Shown here: piece after piece, positions 24,487 to 36,202 of the stretch | Layout of the letters: every line of letters starts with the position of its first letter | Position numbering within the stretch: position 1 is the first letter of the stretch | Source of the DNA: Cryptomeria japonica | Lineage: Eukaryota > Streptophyta > Pinopsida > Cupressales > Cupressaceae | DNA length: 60,000 nt | Direction of reading: 5' to 3' | Assembly (NCBI RefSeq): GCF_030272615.1 | Contig: NC_081408.1 | Coordinates: forward strand, 200,410,341-200,470,340 | The notes under the pieces: model-generated | The model's input: only the letters and a program-made list of their open reading frames with translations | The model's database searches: none | Told to the model about the DNA's origin: nothing | Translations under genes and position numbers: made by a program

Positions 24487-26071
24487 AATTAATCATTTCT
24501 TCTTCAATGAATTTCATGTTTTGTTTCAAGGTGTTGTAAGGGACCTTAGAATCCCATTTTCATGTTTATTTTGGATAATAAAGTCCTCATAGTCCATTTT
24601 TGTAAGGCCTAGTGGCCTAGGGTGCTTTATAAACTCTATGGTCAACTATGGTCAAAAGGACTTAGGATGTGTGGATTTAGTGATTCAAGTGTATTTTGGT
24701 CTAATTAGGTCCAAAATAATATGTTTAGGCTCCTAGGTCTATGTTTGAAGATAGTTTGTTGGTAAAATACAAAATTGTCAAAAAATTGACAAATGTTGTC
24801 AATATTGGTGAACAACTTTTTGAAAAGTTGTTAAAATCAGTTCCTAACATTCACAACCACCTGATTTCGGTTGGAACATGTTGGGATGGCTATATTATGC
24901 CTCAACAAACCAATTTGGAGGTTGGTTGAAGAATAATGTGAAAGTTGATAATTTGAAGCAATAAAAATTCTGTATTTTCCTGCAAATTTGCTTCTATTTT
25001 GGTTGGTACGGGCTTGTACGATCTGAAAACTGAAAAATTCTTCCATGATGAGTTAGAGGGGTGAAATACCTTTCATTTGAGTCCAACTAGAGCATTTTAA
25101 GTGGAGAAATAAGTGAGATATCAAAGTTTTAGTGAAGACAGGCTGTGAAAGGGCATTAACCTAGGGTTTCACATTTCTTTTTCCTTTTCTTCCATTTTAA
25201 CCATGAAAAAAATATAAAACTCGGTTGGATGGAAGCTTTGGGACTGTATTTTAAGATTTTCTTTGTTTCAAACCTGGAGGAAGTGTTTGGAAAGAGCAGA
25301 AATTAAAAGAAGCCAAACATCTCTATGTGGCTGGCAATGCAAAAGTAGTAAAAAGACACAAAAAACCCCATAACTATTGGTGAATTGTAAACTAGTGTAT
25401 AAAACCTTGGAATTGGCATTATTTTGGATTCCCATAAATGCTCAAAGTCATACTTTTCTGATATGGTGTGTAAAAATGGTACTTCCTTCATTAAGTGCTT
25501 GAATTAGTCCTTGTTGTCATCATTGAGGGTTTGGTAGAAATGTGGTTTGTTGAAGCCTTCAAGCCCTTTCCTTTTGGAAAAAGTGCTACACAGGGGAGTC
25601 TATTTGATGTGTGCAATAAAATCTAGGTGTCCTTTGGAGATTTTGTGTTGTAAGCCAAAAAGTTGTTTTTGGAGACTAGTGGGCCTAGAGAGCCAAATTG
25701 GGCTTGGATACCTTGGGGACTTGGAGGAGAAAACCAGAGGGTGGATTTTGATATTTTATGATCCATTAGACCTATCAAACCTGTACAAGGCTTTGGGAAA
25801 CATATAAACCTTTCTTGGAGGGGAGTGAGCCATTTGAGCACTTTTTGAGCATTTTGCCTGTGGGGTTGTTAATCCATTAATGGTGACTTTTGTGAAATGT
25901 CTCAATGGGGGGTTATGGGGAAGGAAAAATATGTGTTGAGATGTTATATTTGTTCTTGTAAGGTGTGAGGTCTGGTTGGGAGAACCTATTTTCCCAAAGG
26001 GGTAGTGTTGCCTATTGAGCAAGTGAGCAATTTGGGTTTTTCCAAGTTGTGTAGACCATACCTCTACATCA
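24465..26071 (+). repeat. 3' LTR of Gypsy-1
   Basis: The repeat is 1607 bp, TGGTGCAGGGGC to CTCTACATCA, preceded by a purine-rich ctgggagta. Differences from the 5' LTR include single bases near 24736, 24991, 25097, 25139-25165 and 25738. The right flank is GAAAC. Confidence 0.95.
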
Positions 26072-26076
26072 GAAAC

Positions 26077-26954
26077 CCTGTAAGGGGAAAAAACATAGTG
26101 GGAAACCTTACCCACAATTAGATGATACTACTGTAGATAGTATGTGTATACAAATGGGGTTTGCACATGCAGAAAGACCAATCGCCTAGAGCACACTTCT
26201 CAAATGGGAGTCGCAATGACTACAGTAGGATGGTTAAATCCTAGAATAATGTACTGCTCAAAATAACATCTCTAATGCTGGATTCAGTACCAATTAAGCT
26301 CTGATAAAAACCTTCAAACCTTCCTTGAGCCTTTTCTATGGTCTACTCATATGATCTTGAATATTCACATATACCATGTTACAGTGCCATACCATAGCCT
26401 TACATACCATATCATATCTCATCTCACAAATGAGATCTTACATATGTACAAAACCTAAGACCAAATGTTTAGGTGGGCTCACTAAGAATATTACAATTAA
26501 ATCAATTACAAATAAGTCTTGATGCGATGCATCATGTTGGCTTAATACATTTACAACAATATCCAATCAATAAATCATCTCTATAATGTGTCATGCTGAT
26601 CTGGAATAGATAACGCATACCGGTCCATAACCTAGACCAATCTGCCAGTAACAACAAATATGTCAACCTTATTAGACCAATAACTAAAACTCCAAAACCA
26701 AATATCCAAACCATGTCTTCAACATAATCAAGTGATCTCTAGATGATAACAAGTCATCATCGGTGGCAATGAACCATATAACATGTCGGTGAACAATATA
26801 CTGGTGACTGTGCATAAGTCACTAAATTTGCCGGTGAACACAATCTGTCAGTTCAACAATAAACCAATATAACCATAGTGCCAAATCAATAATGTATATC
26901 TCCAGAAGGATAAGTGTTGACATCAATGAAAAAACAAGTGCAACACATCCGTAA
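26077..26954 (-). repeat. Copia-B 5' LTR, piece 2
   Basis: This continues piece 1 after the Gypsy-1 TSD and aligns with 15356-16222 of the partner LTR. It is cut by element D at 26955 (flank cgtaa). The final eight bases of the LTR are at 39797-39804. Confidence 0.85.
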
Positions 26955-28695
26955 TGTTGGAAATGTGCCTCTAATTCACTTGACCTTTGTTCATAATGAT
27001 TAGGTTAACTTTGGCAGATGAAATAGTGTGAAGAAAATCTGTGAGCTCTATCGCTAGAGCCTTTGCCGATGAACTTGACATATCGGAGTAGGTATTGGTC
27101 ATTGGGAGTGGTCTCAGTCTGCTATATCGATACCCAAAGAGTTTTTCTTCCTATGTCTTGAAGTATAATGGAACTTGGAGAAGTAGGTTTGAAGTCATCC
27201 CGATGACCCGACGAAGTCATCTTCGGCCATCCGAGTAGCATCGACTATCGGGTGGACCTGTTTGGAGTTACACTGATACTCGATGGAGTAACCTATCCTG
27301 ATGGAACAACTGTCGATGTGACTCTTGATGATGGGCCGATGGAACCCTCTTCTTCTGATCGACTATCGAGTGACCAAGTCCGGGATGATCCAATGATTGT
27401 CGCTATACAGCAATGAGAAGATGAATGAAAGTTATTCCCCGTGGCTTGGAAACAAAGCACATGCAAAAAGAAGAGCTTCATTCTGGGCAATTAGTGAGTT
27501 CTTGCTAAGGTGGTAGGGTAGGGACTTTGAAGCCAATCAGAGGATGCCACGTGGCGGAGCACAGAAAGAGAGATCAAGTAGATCAAGGAAGATCGGATGA
27601 TCAGGATAGTTGTTTGGTTGCCTTGTCGATACTTGATGGACTTTCCTTAGGTTGACATCGGCTATCAAGTTGACGAGATGGAAGCTATGCCGATGGCCCA
27701 ATCGCGTCGTTGTGGTGTCATCAAGAGATTGGGTCTACCTATTGAAGGTTATCCCGATAAGCCGATGGAGCCGATCTATTTGGAGCCACATTAGTGGATT
27801 TGTTGGTTTATCGGTGATTGGGATGACATGGTTTATTGCTATACCAATACCCAATGAGTCCACCTTTGTTGGCATCAGGGATCAAGGTAGCCAGTTTGGT
27901 TGTCTTGTCGATGACCCAATGGAGTCACCTTCGGCGATTGGGGTATCATCGAAGATCGGGAGAAACTGTTGGGTGCTACACCAATGGACTGATGCACCCA
28001 TTTTCTTGGTCATCGGAGATCGGGGTAACTTGGAAGTGGTCTCACCAATGATCTAATGCTATGCCCATGATTTGGGTGGGCCATGGGCTCAAACCAGTTA
28101 GAGGTAAAAGATGAGCTCATGGTTACTTTATAAGTTCCTACCGATGTATTTGAATACAAACTGATGTGATTCCTGGGTGCATGTGGGATAATTGTTTTCT
28201 CATGAATACAGACCGATGCAAATAGTTCGATGTCTAACTGATTGGTGCAAACTGACAGTTGAACAATTGACATAGAAGATGTAATCAGAGTAGCCAAATG
28301 TTGGTTAGGTGGATGGATGTTACTGAATAATAGAGAGGTTACTATGTGATGTATGGTGTGGAGTCCCTTTGGAAGCCTGAGTGTTCTGCATATGTAATGA
28401 CTATGATCCAAACATATATTTTGAGAGAAAATGCGTGTGAAGAGGATCTGTAACTTTATGGTAACCTTTTGTTAATTGTGAATAAAGTGATCTCTCTTTG
28501 GTGGTGGGTTTTTTACTCGTAAGGGTTTTCCCACGTAAATCTGGTGTTAACTCTTTGTTGTGTTTTCTATTTGATTATTTTTTCATTAGTCTATGTATAT
28601 CTTAATGTTCCACAAAATAATTTAAAGACATACTTGCTTGATTCCCCTTAGAATTGGTGTTAGGAGAGCCTTTTCCACACTCTACTTTCCTTACA
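26955..28695 (+). repeat. 5' LTR of element D
   Basis: The repeat is 1741 bp, TGTTGGAAATG to CTTACA. AATAAA at 28483-28488 is a likely poly(A) signal. The 27.1-28.0 kb part is built of degenerate units rich in CGATG, TATCGG and GGAGTCACC, unusually CpG-rich for this window. ORFs readable here are repeat-derived. Confidence 0.85.
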
Positions 28696-28697
28696 AG

Positions 28698-28709
28698 TGG
28701 TATCAAAGC
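28698..28709 (+). other. Primer binding site of element D
   Basis: TGGTATCAAAGC, one base from the initiator methionyl-tRNA complement, two bases after the LTR end. Confidence 0.85.
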
Positions 28710-28814
28710 TTGGCCTATTTTGTTATCCTTGTTGGGTAGGGTTGGTTCTTTGTGCCAATTATGATTTCAATGGGAGTCTAGTGGAGTGTGTATTTGTCAT
28801 GTTTGTAGTTTAAG

Positions 28815-29476
28815 ATGGCGAACACCTCTAGGCGAATGAACATTAAGAAGTTCAATGGCTCCAACTTTGAGTTGTGGAAACTTAAAGTTGAAGATTCGCT
28901 AGTTGATAGAGATCTCTGGATTGCAGTGGCAAGAGGTAAACCTTTAGGAATGAAACAAGAGGACTGGGACCTTGTAGACAGAAAAGCCAAAGGGTTGATC
29001 AAACTCTATTTGGAAGACTTTTTTTTGTTAAATGTTCATGAGGAGAAGACAGATAATCTTCTGTGGAATAAACTTGGTGATATTTATTAGGGAAAGTCTT
29101 TGGTAAATAAGTTGTTCTTGAGGAAGAAGTTGTATTCCTTGAAGATGGACAAGGGTTCATCTTTAGAAGATCATCTGAATGTTTTCAACATGATTGTTGC
29201 ATAGTTAACCTCCATAGGAGTCAAGATTGATGATGGGGATCGATGTATGCTTCTGTTATGTTCTCTGCCTAACACATGGGATCATCTGGTAATGACCATT
29301 GGGAGCACAACAACCATGATCACAATAGAAGGTGTGGTTTTTTCATTACTATAAGAAGAAACATGAAGAAAATCTTTTGAGATGGTCAAGGAGGTTCTCA
29401 CCATTAGAGGCAAGAAATAGGACAAGAAGTCTAAATCCAAGTTAGAGGAAAGTTCTAAGTCTCCTGGAAAGAAGTC
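28815..29476 (+). pseudogene. Element D Gag, N-terminal part
   Basis: Starts at ATG 28815 (MANTSRRMNIKKFNGSNFE). It is a Copia-type Gag (UBN2-like): FNGSNFELWKLKVEDSL, LRKKLYSLKMDKGSSLEDHL and CSLPNTWDHL are typical. One frame is kept throughout, with stops TAG 29088, TAG 29202, TAA 29352, TGA 29364 and TAG 29418. It ends in a basic Lys/Ser stretch at the solo LTR G, and the frame continues unchanged at 31597. Confidence 0.85.
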
Positions 29477-31591
29477 TGTTGGGACTCATAAAAATTAGGC
29501 TAAATTTTGTGACCTAATGAAGCCTTGCTTTATGGATTCCTCTTTGTGGCTTTGTTTTATGGTAAGGAAAGCGCATTATTGTAATTTGCTTTGAACTTGA
29601 ACCCTTGAACCTTTTTGGTTCAAGGTTCAAGGTTCAATCATTTCTCTTGTGTGAGTTGTGACTTTGTAATATTTTTTACTAAGCAAGTGAGAATGTGTTA
29701 TGTCTATTTTGAGCAATTTGCAAATCGGTTCAAGGTTCAAGGTTCAAAATATCCCTTTGCTTTTGATTAAAAGTCTTTTCTCATCATTTGTCCACTTAAG
29801 TGGAAGGGTCTATGCGTCGTCAAGAGGGGCCCCCTTTTAAGTCTAGGCTTGCGTAGGTTCTGATAAATTTTAATTTTTCCTAAGTCTTGTATCTTTTCCT
29901 ATGTGTTTGGTGGGCTTCCTAAAGATCGAGAAGGTTCCTATTGATCTCGTGGCTCTCTCTATACCACAACCCAAAAGTGCTTGATAGTTATTCATCACGA
30001 CATGGCGACCAAGCAGTGGGGCCCAATAGAGAAGGAAGAGTAGTTCGGAGGAAGTAAAGAATAAGAAGTTCAAGGAAGATCCATGGTTGGGAGAGTGACT
30101 TCAGGATCTCAAGGTTTATTCTTTAGTCAGAAAGATTGGATTTTCTATTGGCCAAGTGTGGTAGCATTTTAGTTTTTAACAACCAGAGACTAGGTGGTGG
30201 GGCCTGTTTCTAAGTGGATTACTCAGGGAAGTTAAAAGGTGTGTTAGTTTCTTATGATCAGATGGTTGTCACTATACCGTGATGGAAACTCATCCGAACT
30301 TTAAAGGTCGTGACTTGGTGACTAAAGGAAAAGTGCTCAGAGAGAAGGTTTCCTAATCTATTGGTACCAAATAATTTTAAATATTCAAAAGAAATATCGG
30401 CAGACTTGTGCAAGTTGCATCTGGCATTGCTTCAAGATGAAAATGGGTTGGTGAGAGGCACCTAAGAGATCTACAGGGAGATATGAAAAGAACATAATGG
30501 TATGTTTCTCTTTGATAAGAACTCATCAATTCTTGGGCACAAGATGATCCATGGACATTATGAAGCTATCGGTTGTTGCAATCATTTTTGGGTAATAGGA
30601 GCCTGCCCTTTTGGCCATTTTTCAAGTAAATGCCTAGTGAATTAATGAGGCACGTATCCCATAAATAATGTTAGGTTTCTCCCTCAACTGCAATGGCATA
30701 GATATGTAACTTTTGCATTAAATGATTGTTAGGGTAAGATTATTCTTCTAGGTGGTCTGAAGCTTGTTGCATCCTGATTTCTATAAAAGGATACCAAGGC
30801 TACCTAGAAAAGGGGACACAAATTTTTGTAGCTAAACTCTGGCAAAATTAATACAGGCCTTTGTCTTAGCAATTTCTGAGTCAAAAAATGAAGTACTTGT
30901 AACCTTTTGACAGATGAATTAAATATACAGTCCAGAGAATAAAAGTCTAGATTTGCATTGTCTCTATGTCATTGAGCTAGTGTTTATTTCACTTAAGTAA
31001 TCAAGGATTTTTCATTTGAATGATTTGTTAGGCATCTAATTAAATTGTTCTGAGTCTTTTTCTTAAGAAGAAAAATATAAAATACTTTGAACAAAGTCAT
31101 TGATATCAGTACTCTCGGTGTGGATTGGATGATGAAGTCTAATGCAAATTAGGACTCTGTGTATGTCAGGCATATTCAGAGTTGATAGATCGGGAACTTG
31201 TGATTTGTATACTAGTTTCTCTTGTCAGGTTGTAGTTTGTTGCCCAGATAAGGCACTGGTTTATCTATTGGTTTTTGTTGCATTTTTTCATCCTCTTTTA
31301 AAAAGTCAAATCATTTTCCATTTAGGTTAGTTGTACTTGTCAGTAAGGAAAGTTTGCGGGAATTTACAGTGGTTTTCTGCAAATCATTTACTATTTTTTT
31401 GAGAAAATAGTCTTTAAAAGGGTTCACCTGGCCAAACTCTTGTAAGCTTAAAGTGTAGGAGGTTTCTAATTCTGAAACCTCATATTGTTGTCTTTATTTC
31501 AAACTTTTGTTGTTCTCTTCCATTGCAGCACAGAGATAGTAATTTTCACTTTTAAAGAGAAGAAACAAAAGTTTCAAAATGGAAAACAACA
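29477..31591 (+). mobile_element. Solo LTR G, inserted in element D gag
   Basis: Starts TGTTGGGACTC and ends AACAACA, flanked by AAGTC at 29472-29476 and 31592-31596. Removing it with one TSD copy leaves the gag codon frame unbroken, which supports the borders. It is 2115 bp with no coding region. TATA-like TATAAAAG at 30782-30789 suggests a promoter. The first 15 bases match the sequence starting at 57084. Confidence 0.85.
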
Positions 31592-31596
31592 AAGTC

Positions 31597-31930
31597 CAAA
31601 GCGAAGTGCTAGAATTGTGGGTAGACTGGTCATATCCAAAAGGATTGCAGAGAGAAGAAGAAAAATAAGAGTTCTTCTAATTCTGGGTCCTCTTAGAATG
31701 ATGATGGAGATGCCTTATGAGATGCTTTGGCAAGTTAGACATCTATTGATGTCTGGTTCAATCTTCATGAAGAAGATGTTTATCATGATGCCATGTAAGA
31801 CTTGGTACCATGTTTGGTAGTGATGTATATTCATCACTTGATGGTGGATGATCTTCATGTGACTAAAGATGGTGACATCTTGAGGATTCATAAGTCCTTG
31901 GTAGAGATCTTGTTTATGTTTTAACATGTT
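31597..31930 (+). pseudogene. Element D Gag, zinc knuckle and C-terminus
   Basis: The frame from 29476 continues here. The knuckle at 31607-31648 reads C*NCG*TGHIQKDC, with all four ligands present but two codons turned to stops. A Lys/Ser-rich segment and NDDGDAL follow; this leads into protease in Copia elements, but the DSG motif is missing after TSIDVW, so a deletion is likely. Further stops follow to about 31923. Confidence 0.7.
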
Positions 31931-32448
31931 ATTCTTGTTAAGTTGTTTTTATTGTGTTGTGGTACACTCTTCAGATGCATTTAGCGTTATGGCATAATAT
32001 GGAGGTGCTCATATAGAGCATGTTATCTCTTTGGATGAGATGTTTTAGATCATGGTTGTCATGTTTAAGTTCTTGATTCTGTAGTTGGAATTTTGACATT
32101 GATCTTCGTTTTGTGTTATAAGGACACTGATCATTTGCTTGATAGTTCATGATATTGTGGTTTTTTCATTTAGAGTTTTGGCTTGGGCTGATCAGTTAAA
32201 GGTACTCATGGATACATGGAAATATAGTATACCTTGGAGGTATGTATAGTTGGATGTGCTAGCACTTGTTGTAGGTGCTTTTCCAGCTATGTTTGTGACA
32301 AATGTTGGTACATTCGGTTAACCTTTTTGGATTGAGAGTTTTGTATTCTTGGGACACATAGTTATGTTTTTCTATGAGATAGATTATATGGTTTTCTTAG
32401 TGGATAGCTTCTATGTATATCCAGTAGTAGTGGAATATTAGTAGAAGG
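31931..32448 (+). other. Element D internal remnant, no coding domain recognised
   Basis: AT-rich and full of stops in all frames; no protease, integrase or RT motif could be read. It lies between the D gag end and Gypsy-E, so it is treated as decayed D sequence. Confidence 0.4.
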
Positions 32449-34018
32449 TAGTGCAAGAGCACCCTGGCAAACCTACAAAACTAAGAAGACAATGAAGATA
32501 CCAGGAAGATTTTATGAAGAAAATCAAGTCAATTGGAATGTATTGAAGCCTATAATTGCCTATTGTAATATTGAGTTCAATAAATTATGTAAAAGTCCTA
32601 AAGGTCCTGATAAAGGCCTAAGGACCAAAATGCTATGTAATTGGGTTAATGATGCCTAGGAGTCTAGATAGGATGAATAAGGGTCTAATAGGCTTTAAAT
32701 GATCATATCATGATTAAAACCCATTGATTTGATAGGTTTTAGTTGATTGAAGCATAAGAAATGAAGTTTAAATTTAAAAACTTGATTTCCAACAGTTAGT
32801 TCCAGTTTTGGAGGGAAAGTAGATTATGACTTGTTTAAGCACTTTAATCATTCTAATCAGTTGGAGATTGGATGGAGTTAGTTGGGGAAGGACTTATAAA
32901 GTCTCTAATGTCATTTTTGTGTGGTTGGATGATGCTGGTATGGATTTGTATGGACTGTTCCAGAAAATCAATAAAAAACCTCTTTATTTGCTGTCAAAAT
33001 CCTGTGTTTTCATGTTTTTCTTGCATTGCTAAGTGAAGGGGATGATATTATTATGTTTTAGGGACTCCATAGACTGTTCTTTACATGACTAACACATTTT
33101 GAAGTTCTGAAAAGATATCATTTTTGTTTTATTGCTAACTATCCCAGGAAAATCAGTGATTTCTCACTAATTTTGTGAGTTTCCAAGCATGTATGGAAGG
33201 AGTGAAGAGTGCAAGTGTACACCATGAAAGTTGCATGAAAGTTGAAGAAAAGTGACTGAAAATGAGTGAAAATGGAGGCTAGAGTGTAGCAGCAAAGAAT
33301 TTGATTAAACAAGGGGGGTCTTTTATGCATTGAAGTGTCTAGACACACCATTGTGAAGGTGTTTGCACTTTGGTTGAGCCTCAAAAGTGACTGGAGGTGG
33401 GATTTTGAGAAAGCCCTAGTTGTAAGGTTGATTTAGTGAGGTTTTTGGAGTTTGGGTATCTAGGAGTGCAACCAAGACTTTAAACTAGAAAATTCTTGGA
33501 TTGAGACCATAAAAAGAGATTGTACAAAAGGGTTAAGTCTGGAAGTGAGTTTGGAGGGTACTTCCTTCACAAAAGTGACCTAATTAATCCTCACAATGAC
33601 TAGGGACAGTAGTTTTTTGAATGATTTGTTCCAAAACAACCATAGGCAATATTTTGGGTGTTGATAGAGGTTGATATTGGGTATGTAAATCAGTCATAAC
33701 ATTGGTTGGTGTTTTGGGAAATGTGTGAAAAGAGCCAAAAATAGTCCAACCGGCTACCAGGAGACTAGGCCTAGTGAAGGGCTAGATTTGGCTTTTTGTA
33801 TCAGTTGATGAGTTGAGGGTTTGAAAACCTTAGAGACATGTTAGTTGAAGTTATTTGATGTGTGTGGAGGTGGAGGAAACACCTGATTAAGGTGAAGACA
33901 AATTTTGAGCCTATTGAGGCACTTTGAGCATTTGAAACACCATAGGAGTGTTGGGGTTTGGGTCCATATTATACTTTAGTTTACAAGATTGCAACTAGAT
34001 CCTACATCCTCTACATCA
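32449..34018 (+). repeat. 5' LTR of Gypsy-E
   Basis: The repeat is 1570 bp, TAGTGCAAGAGC (decayed TGGTGCAGGAGC) to CTACATCA. It lacks an 87-bp segment present in the 3' LTR at 36861-36947. Confidence 0.85.
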
Positions 34019-34020
34019 AG

Positions 34021-34032
34021 TGGTATCAGAGC
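34021..34032 (+). other. Primer binding site of Gypsy-E
   Basis: TGGTATCAGAGC, an exact complement of the initiator methionyl-tRNA 3' end, two bases after the LTR end. Confidence 0.9.
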
Positions 34033-34071
34033 ATCAGTAAAAGATCTGGTGCAGTTTTGGTAAAGTTAGTT

Positions 34072-36202
34072 ATGGCACCTAAGAGTCAGTTGGCAAGAGA
34101 ACTAGAAGAATTGAAGGAAATCCTAGAAAGGGAAAGAAGGGAAAGAAGGGAACAAGATGCAGCAAGAGTAGAAAGATAATGGAGAAGGGAGAGAGAAGAT
34201 ATGCAATCAAGGATAGATAACCTTGAGAGGAATAGGAGAAGAGAAGAGCAAGACAACCTAGAAGGCAATGATGAAGAAGAAATGCATGAAATGCATGAGC
34301 AACCAGCATATGGTGTAGAAGACCCTAAAGTAAAGAGATTTGTTAGATTGTTGAAAGCAGTACAAGGTAGTGGAGGTAAGAGTCATATTGATTTGCCTAT
34401 CTATCAGGGAAAGATGGATAGTGAAGAGGTGTAAGGATGGCTTGATGGCTTGCATAACTATTTTGAGTTTGAAGAAATGGAAGAGGAGAGGAAAGTGAAA
34501 TTTTCAAAGACTAAGTTGAGAGGTATAGCATTGACATGGTGGACTAGTTTTCAGAATGCTAGGATGGCAAGAGGATTAACAAAAGTGTCTACATGGTCAA
34601 GAATGAAAAGTTTGATGAAAGAGCAATTCCTACCATCTGATTATACCATTCATGTGAAGAGGATGAGACAGAATTTGAAACAAAAAGAGATGGATGTAAT
34701 GGCTTACATTGAGAAATTTCACAAGCTTGGTATCAGAGGAGGATATGAGGAAGAAGATGAGAAAGTAGCTAGGTATATAAATGGCTTAAGATTTAATTTC
34801 CAAGATGAGATTGGTCTACAAATACCGAAAATAATAGGCGAATGTTATTAGTTGGCAATTAGAGCAGAAGAGAAGGTGAAAAGAATACAAGAAAGATTAG
34901 GTAATGGTGGAAGAGGAGGCATTTCTAATAGAGGAAGAGGTAATAGAGATCAAGGGCAAGGCAGCAATGAGAAAGGTAAAGAAAGTTTTCCAGAACCAAG
35001 AGGAGGATACAACCATAGAGGTGGCGGATTTGGAAGAGGAAGTGGAATCTCTACAAGTAAGTGTTTTCATTGCAATGAGATTGGGCACCAATCATTTAGA
35101 TGTCCTAAGTGGATTGAATCAGATCAAGCCAGAGATAGAAGAGTGAATATGGTATAAGAAGATGAGAAGAAAGAAGAATCAAAGAGAGCAGACCCTGTCC
35201 TTGAAGGTGACTTCTTGATGGTAAGGCAAGGTGAGAAACTTCAGCAAGAACCAAAGGTAACAATCTTCAGAACTACTTGTTTATGCAAAGGAAAGATATG
35301 TAAGGTAATCATTGATTCAGGATCACATAGTAATCTTGTGTCTCTTGATATGATAACCAAGTTAGGAATTGTACCATTTGATCATCCTAATCCCTACAAG
35401 GCCACTTGGGTTACCTAATAGTAGCATGTAGACGTTAGTTTGAAGGCTTATGTAAATTTTTCTATTGGTCCATATCAAGATAAGGTATTATGTGATGTGG
35501 TCCCTATGACTTGTGCACATTTGATATTAGGAAGACCTTGGCAACATAGTAGAAGAACAATACATGATGGTTTTGATAACACATATTTGGTTCATAAATA
35601 TGGTCAAAAATATAAGTTAAATCCTTTACCTTTGGGGGTCTTGAAAGAGAATCCTATAATATGTTTTGGGGAGCATTTACCAATGATAAGGTAGGTTGAA
35701 AGACAAGAAGATACTGGTTGGAAGGAAGATGTTAATTTGCAGAAGACTATGAGGAAGAATAGTCCTCTTCATGATGATTTATGGGATTTATCTTTTGTGC
35801 AAGTTGGCTCAGTAAAATGTCCTATTGTTGAGTAGGGATATGTGAGTGTGAAAGAGAAGTTGTAGGTACAACAAGTGGATCAGAGAAGAGCAGATGTATA
35901 GACTGGTTATGAGCAGCAATGTCCTAAACAAGAGCAGCAAAATACATGTTTTGTTTCTAATCTAATGTGTGATGTGACTACAGGTTTGAGAAGCAAAAAG
36001 AAGGTGACTTTTAGGGATTATTTCATCCCTCAATCAAGATTTGTAAGGGGGCAAAAACAATCTGATGTTTGGAGGCAGCAACATCACTCTTCGGACAAGA
36101 GTATTTTAATTGGTGGGGAGTATGGTGCAGGAGCACCCTGGCAAACCTGCAAAACTAAGAAGACAATGAAGATACCAGGAAGATTTTATGAATCAAATTA
36201 AT
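34072..36202 (+). pseudogene. Gypsy-E Gag-protease polyprotein with unknown tail
   Basis: One frame runs from ATG 34072 (MAPKSQLARELEELKE) past the start of the 3' LTR to 36202. It carries an Arg/Glu coiled coil, then a gag domain (IDLPIYQGKMDSEE, LRGIALTWWTSF, YIEKFHKLG), a Gly/Arg-rich tract, the zinc knuckle CFHCNEIGHQSFRC (about 35061-35102) and a protease with DSGSHSNLVS and LILGRPWQ. About 140 codons follow (35695-36120) with no recognised domain, ending EYGAGA at the LTR edge as Gypsy-1 Pol does. Eleven stops interrupt it (34177, 34432, 34849, 35155, 35416, 35419, 35422, 35692, 35833, 35863, 35899), all TAA or TAG, and no frameshift is seen. Confidence 0.85.

Larger units (their letters stand above)
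18167..26071 (+). mobile_element. Gypsy-1: nearly intact chromodomain Gypsy (chromovirus)
   Basis: Complete element with LTRs 18167-19772 and 24465-26071, flanked by GAAAC (18162-18166 and 26072-26076). The primer site TGGTATCAGAGC at 19775 is an exact match. One gag-pol frame is broken by a single frameshift and three stops; pol itself is open for 1003 codons. By eye the two LTRs differ at about twenty positions in 1.6 kb, so this is the youngest insertion in the window. The C-terminal chromodomain places it in the chromoviruses; the subclade is not resolved. Confidence 0.95.

Noticed and set aside
27652-28411. ORFs of 71-134 codons on both strands in the D LTR
   Set aside because: They fall in CpG-rich subrepeats that happen to lack stops; the partner LTR breaks them.
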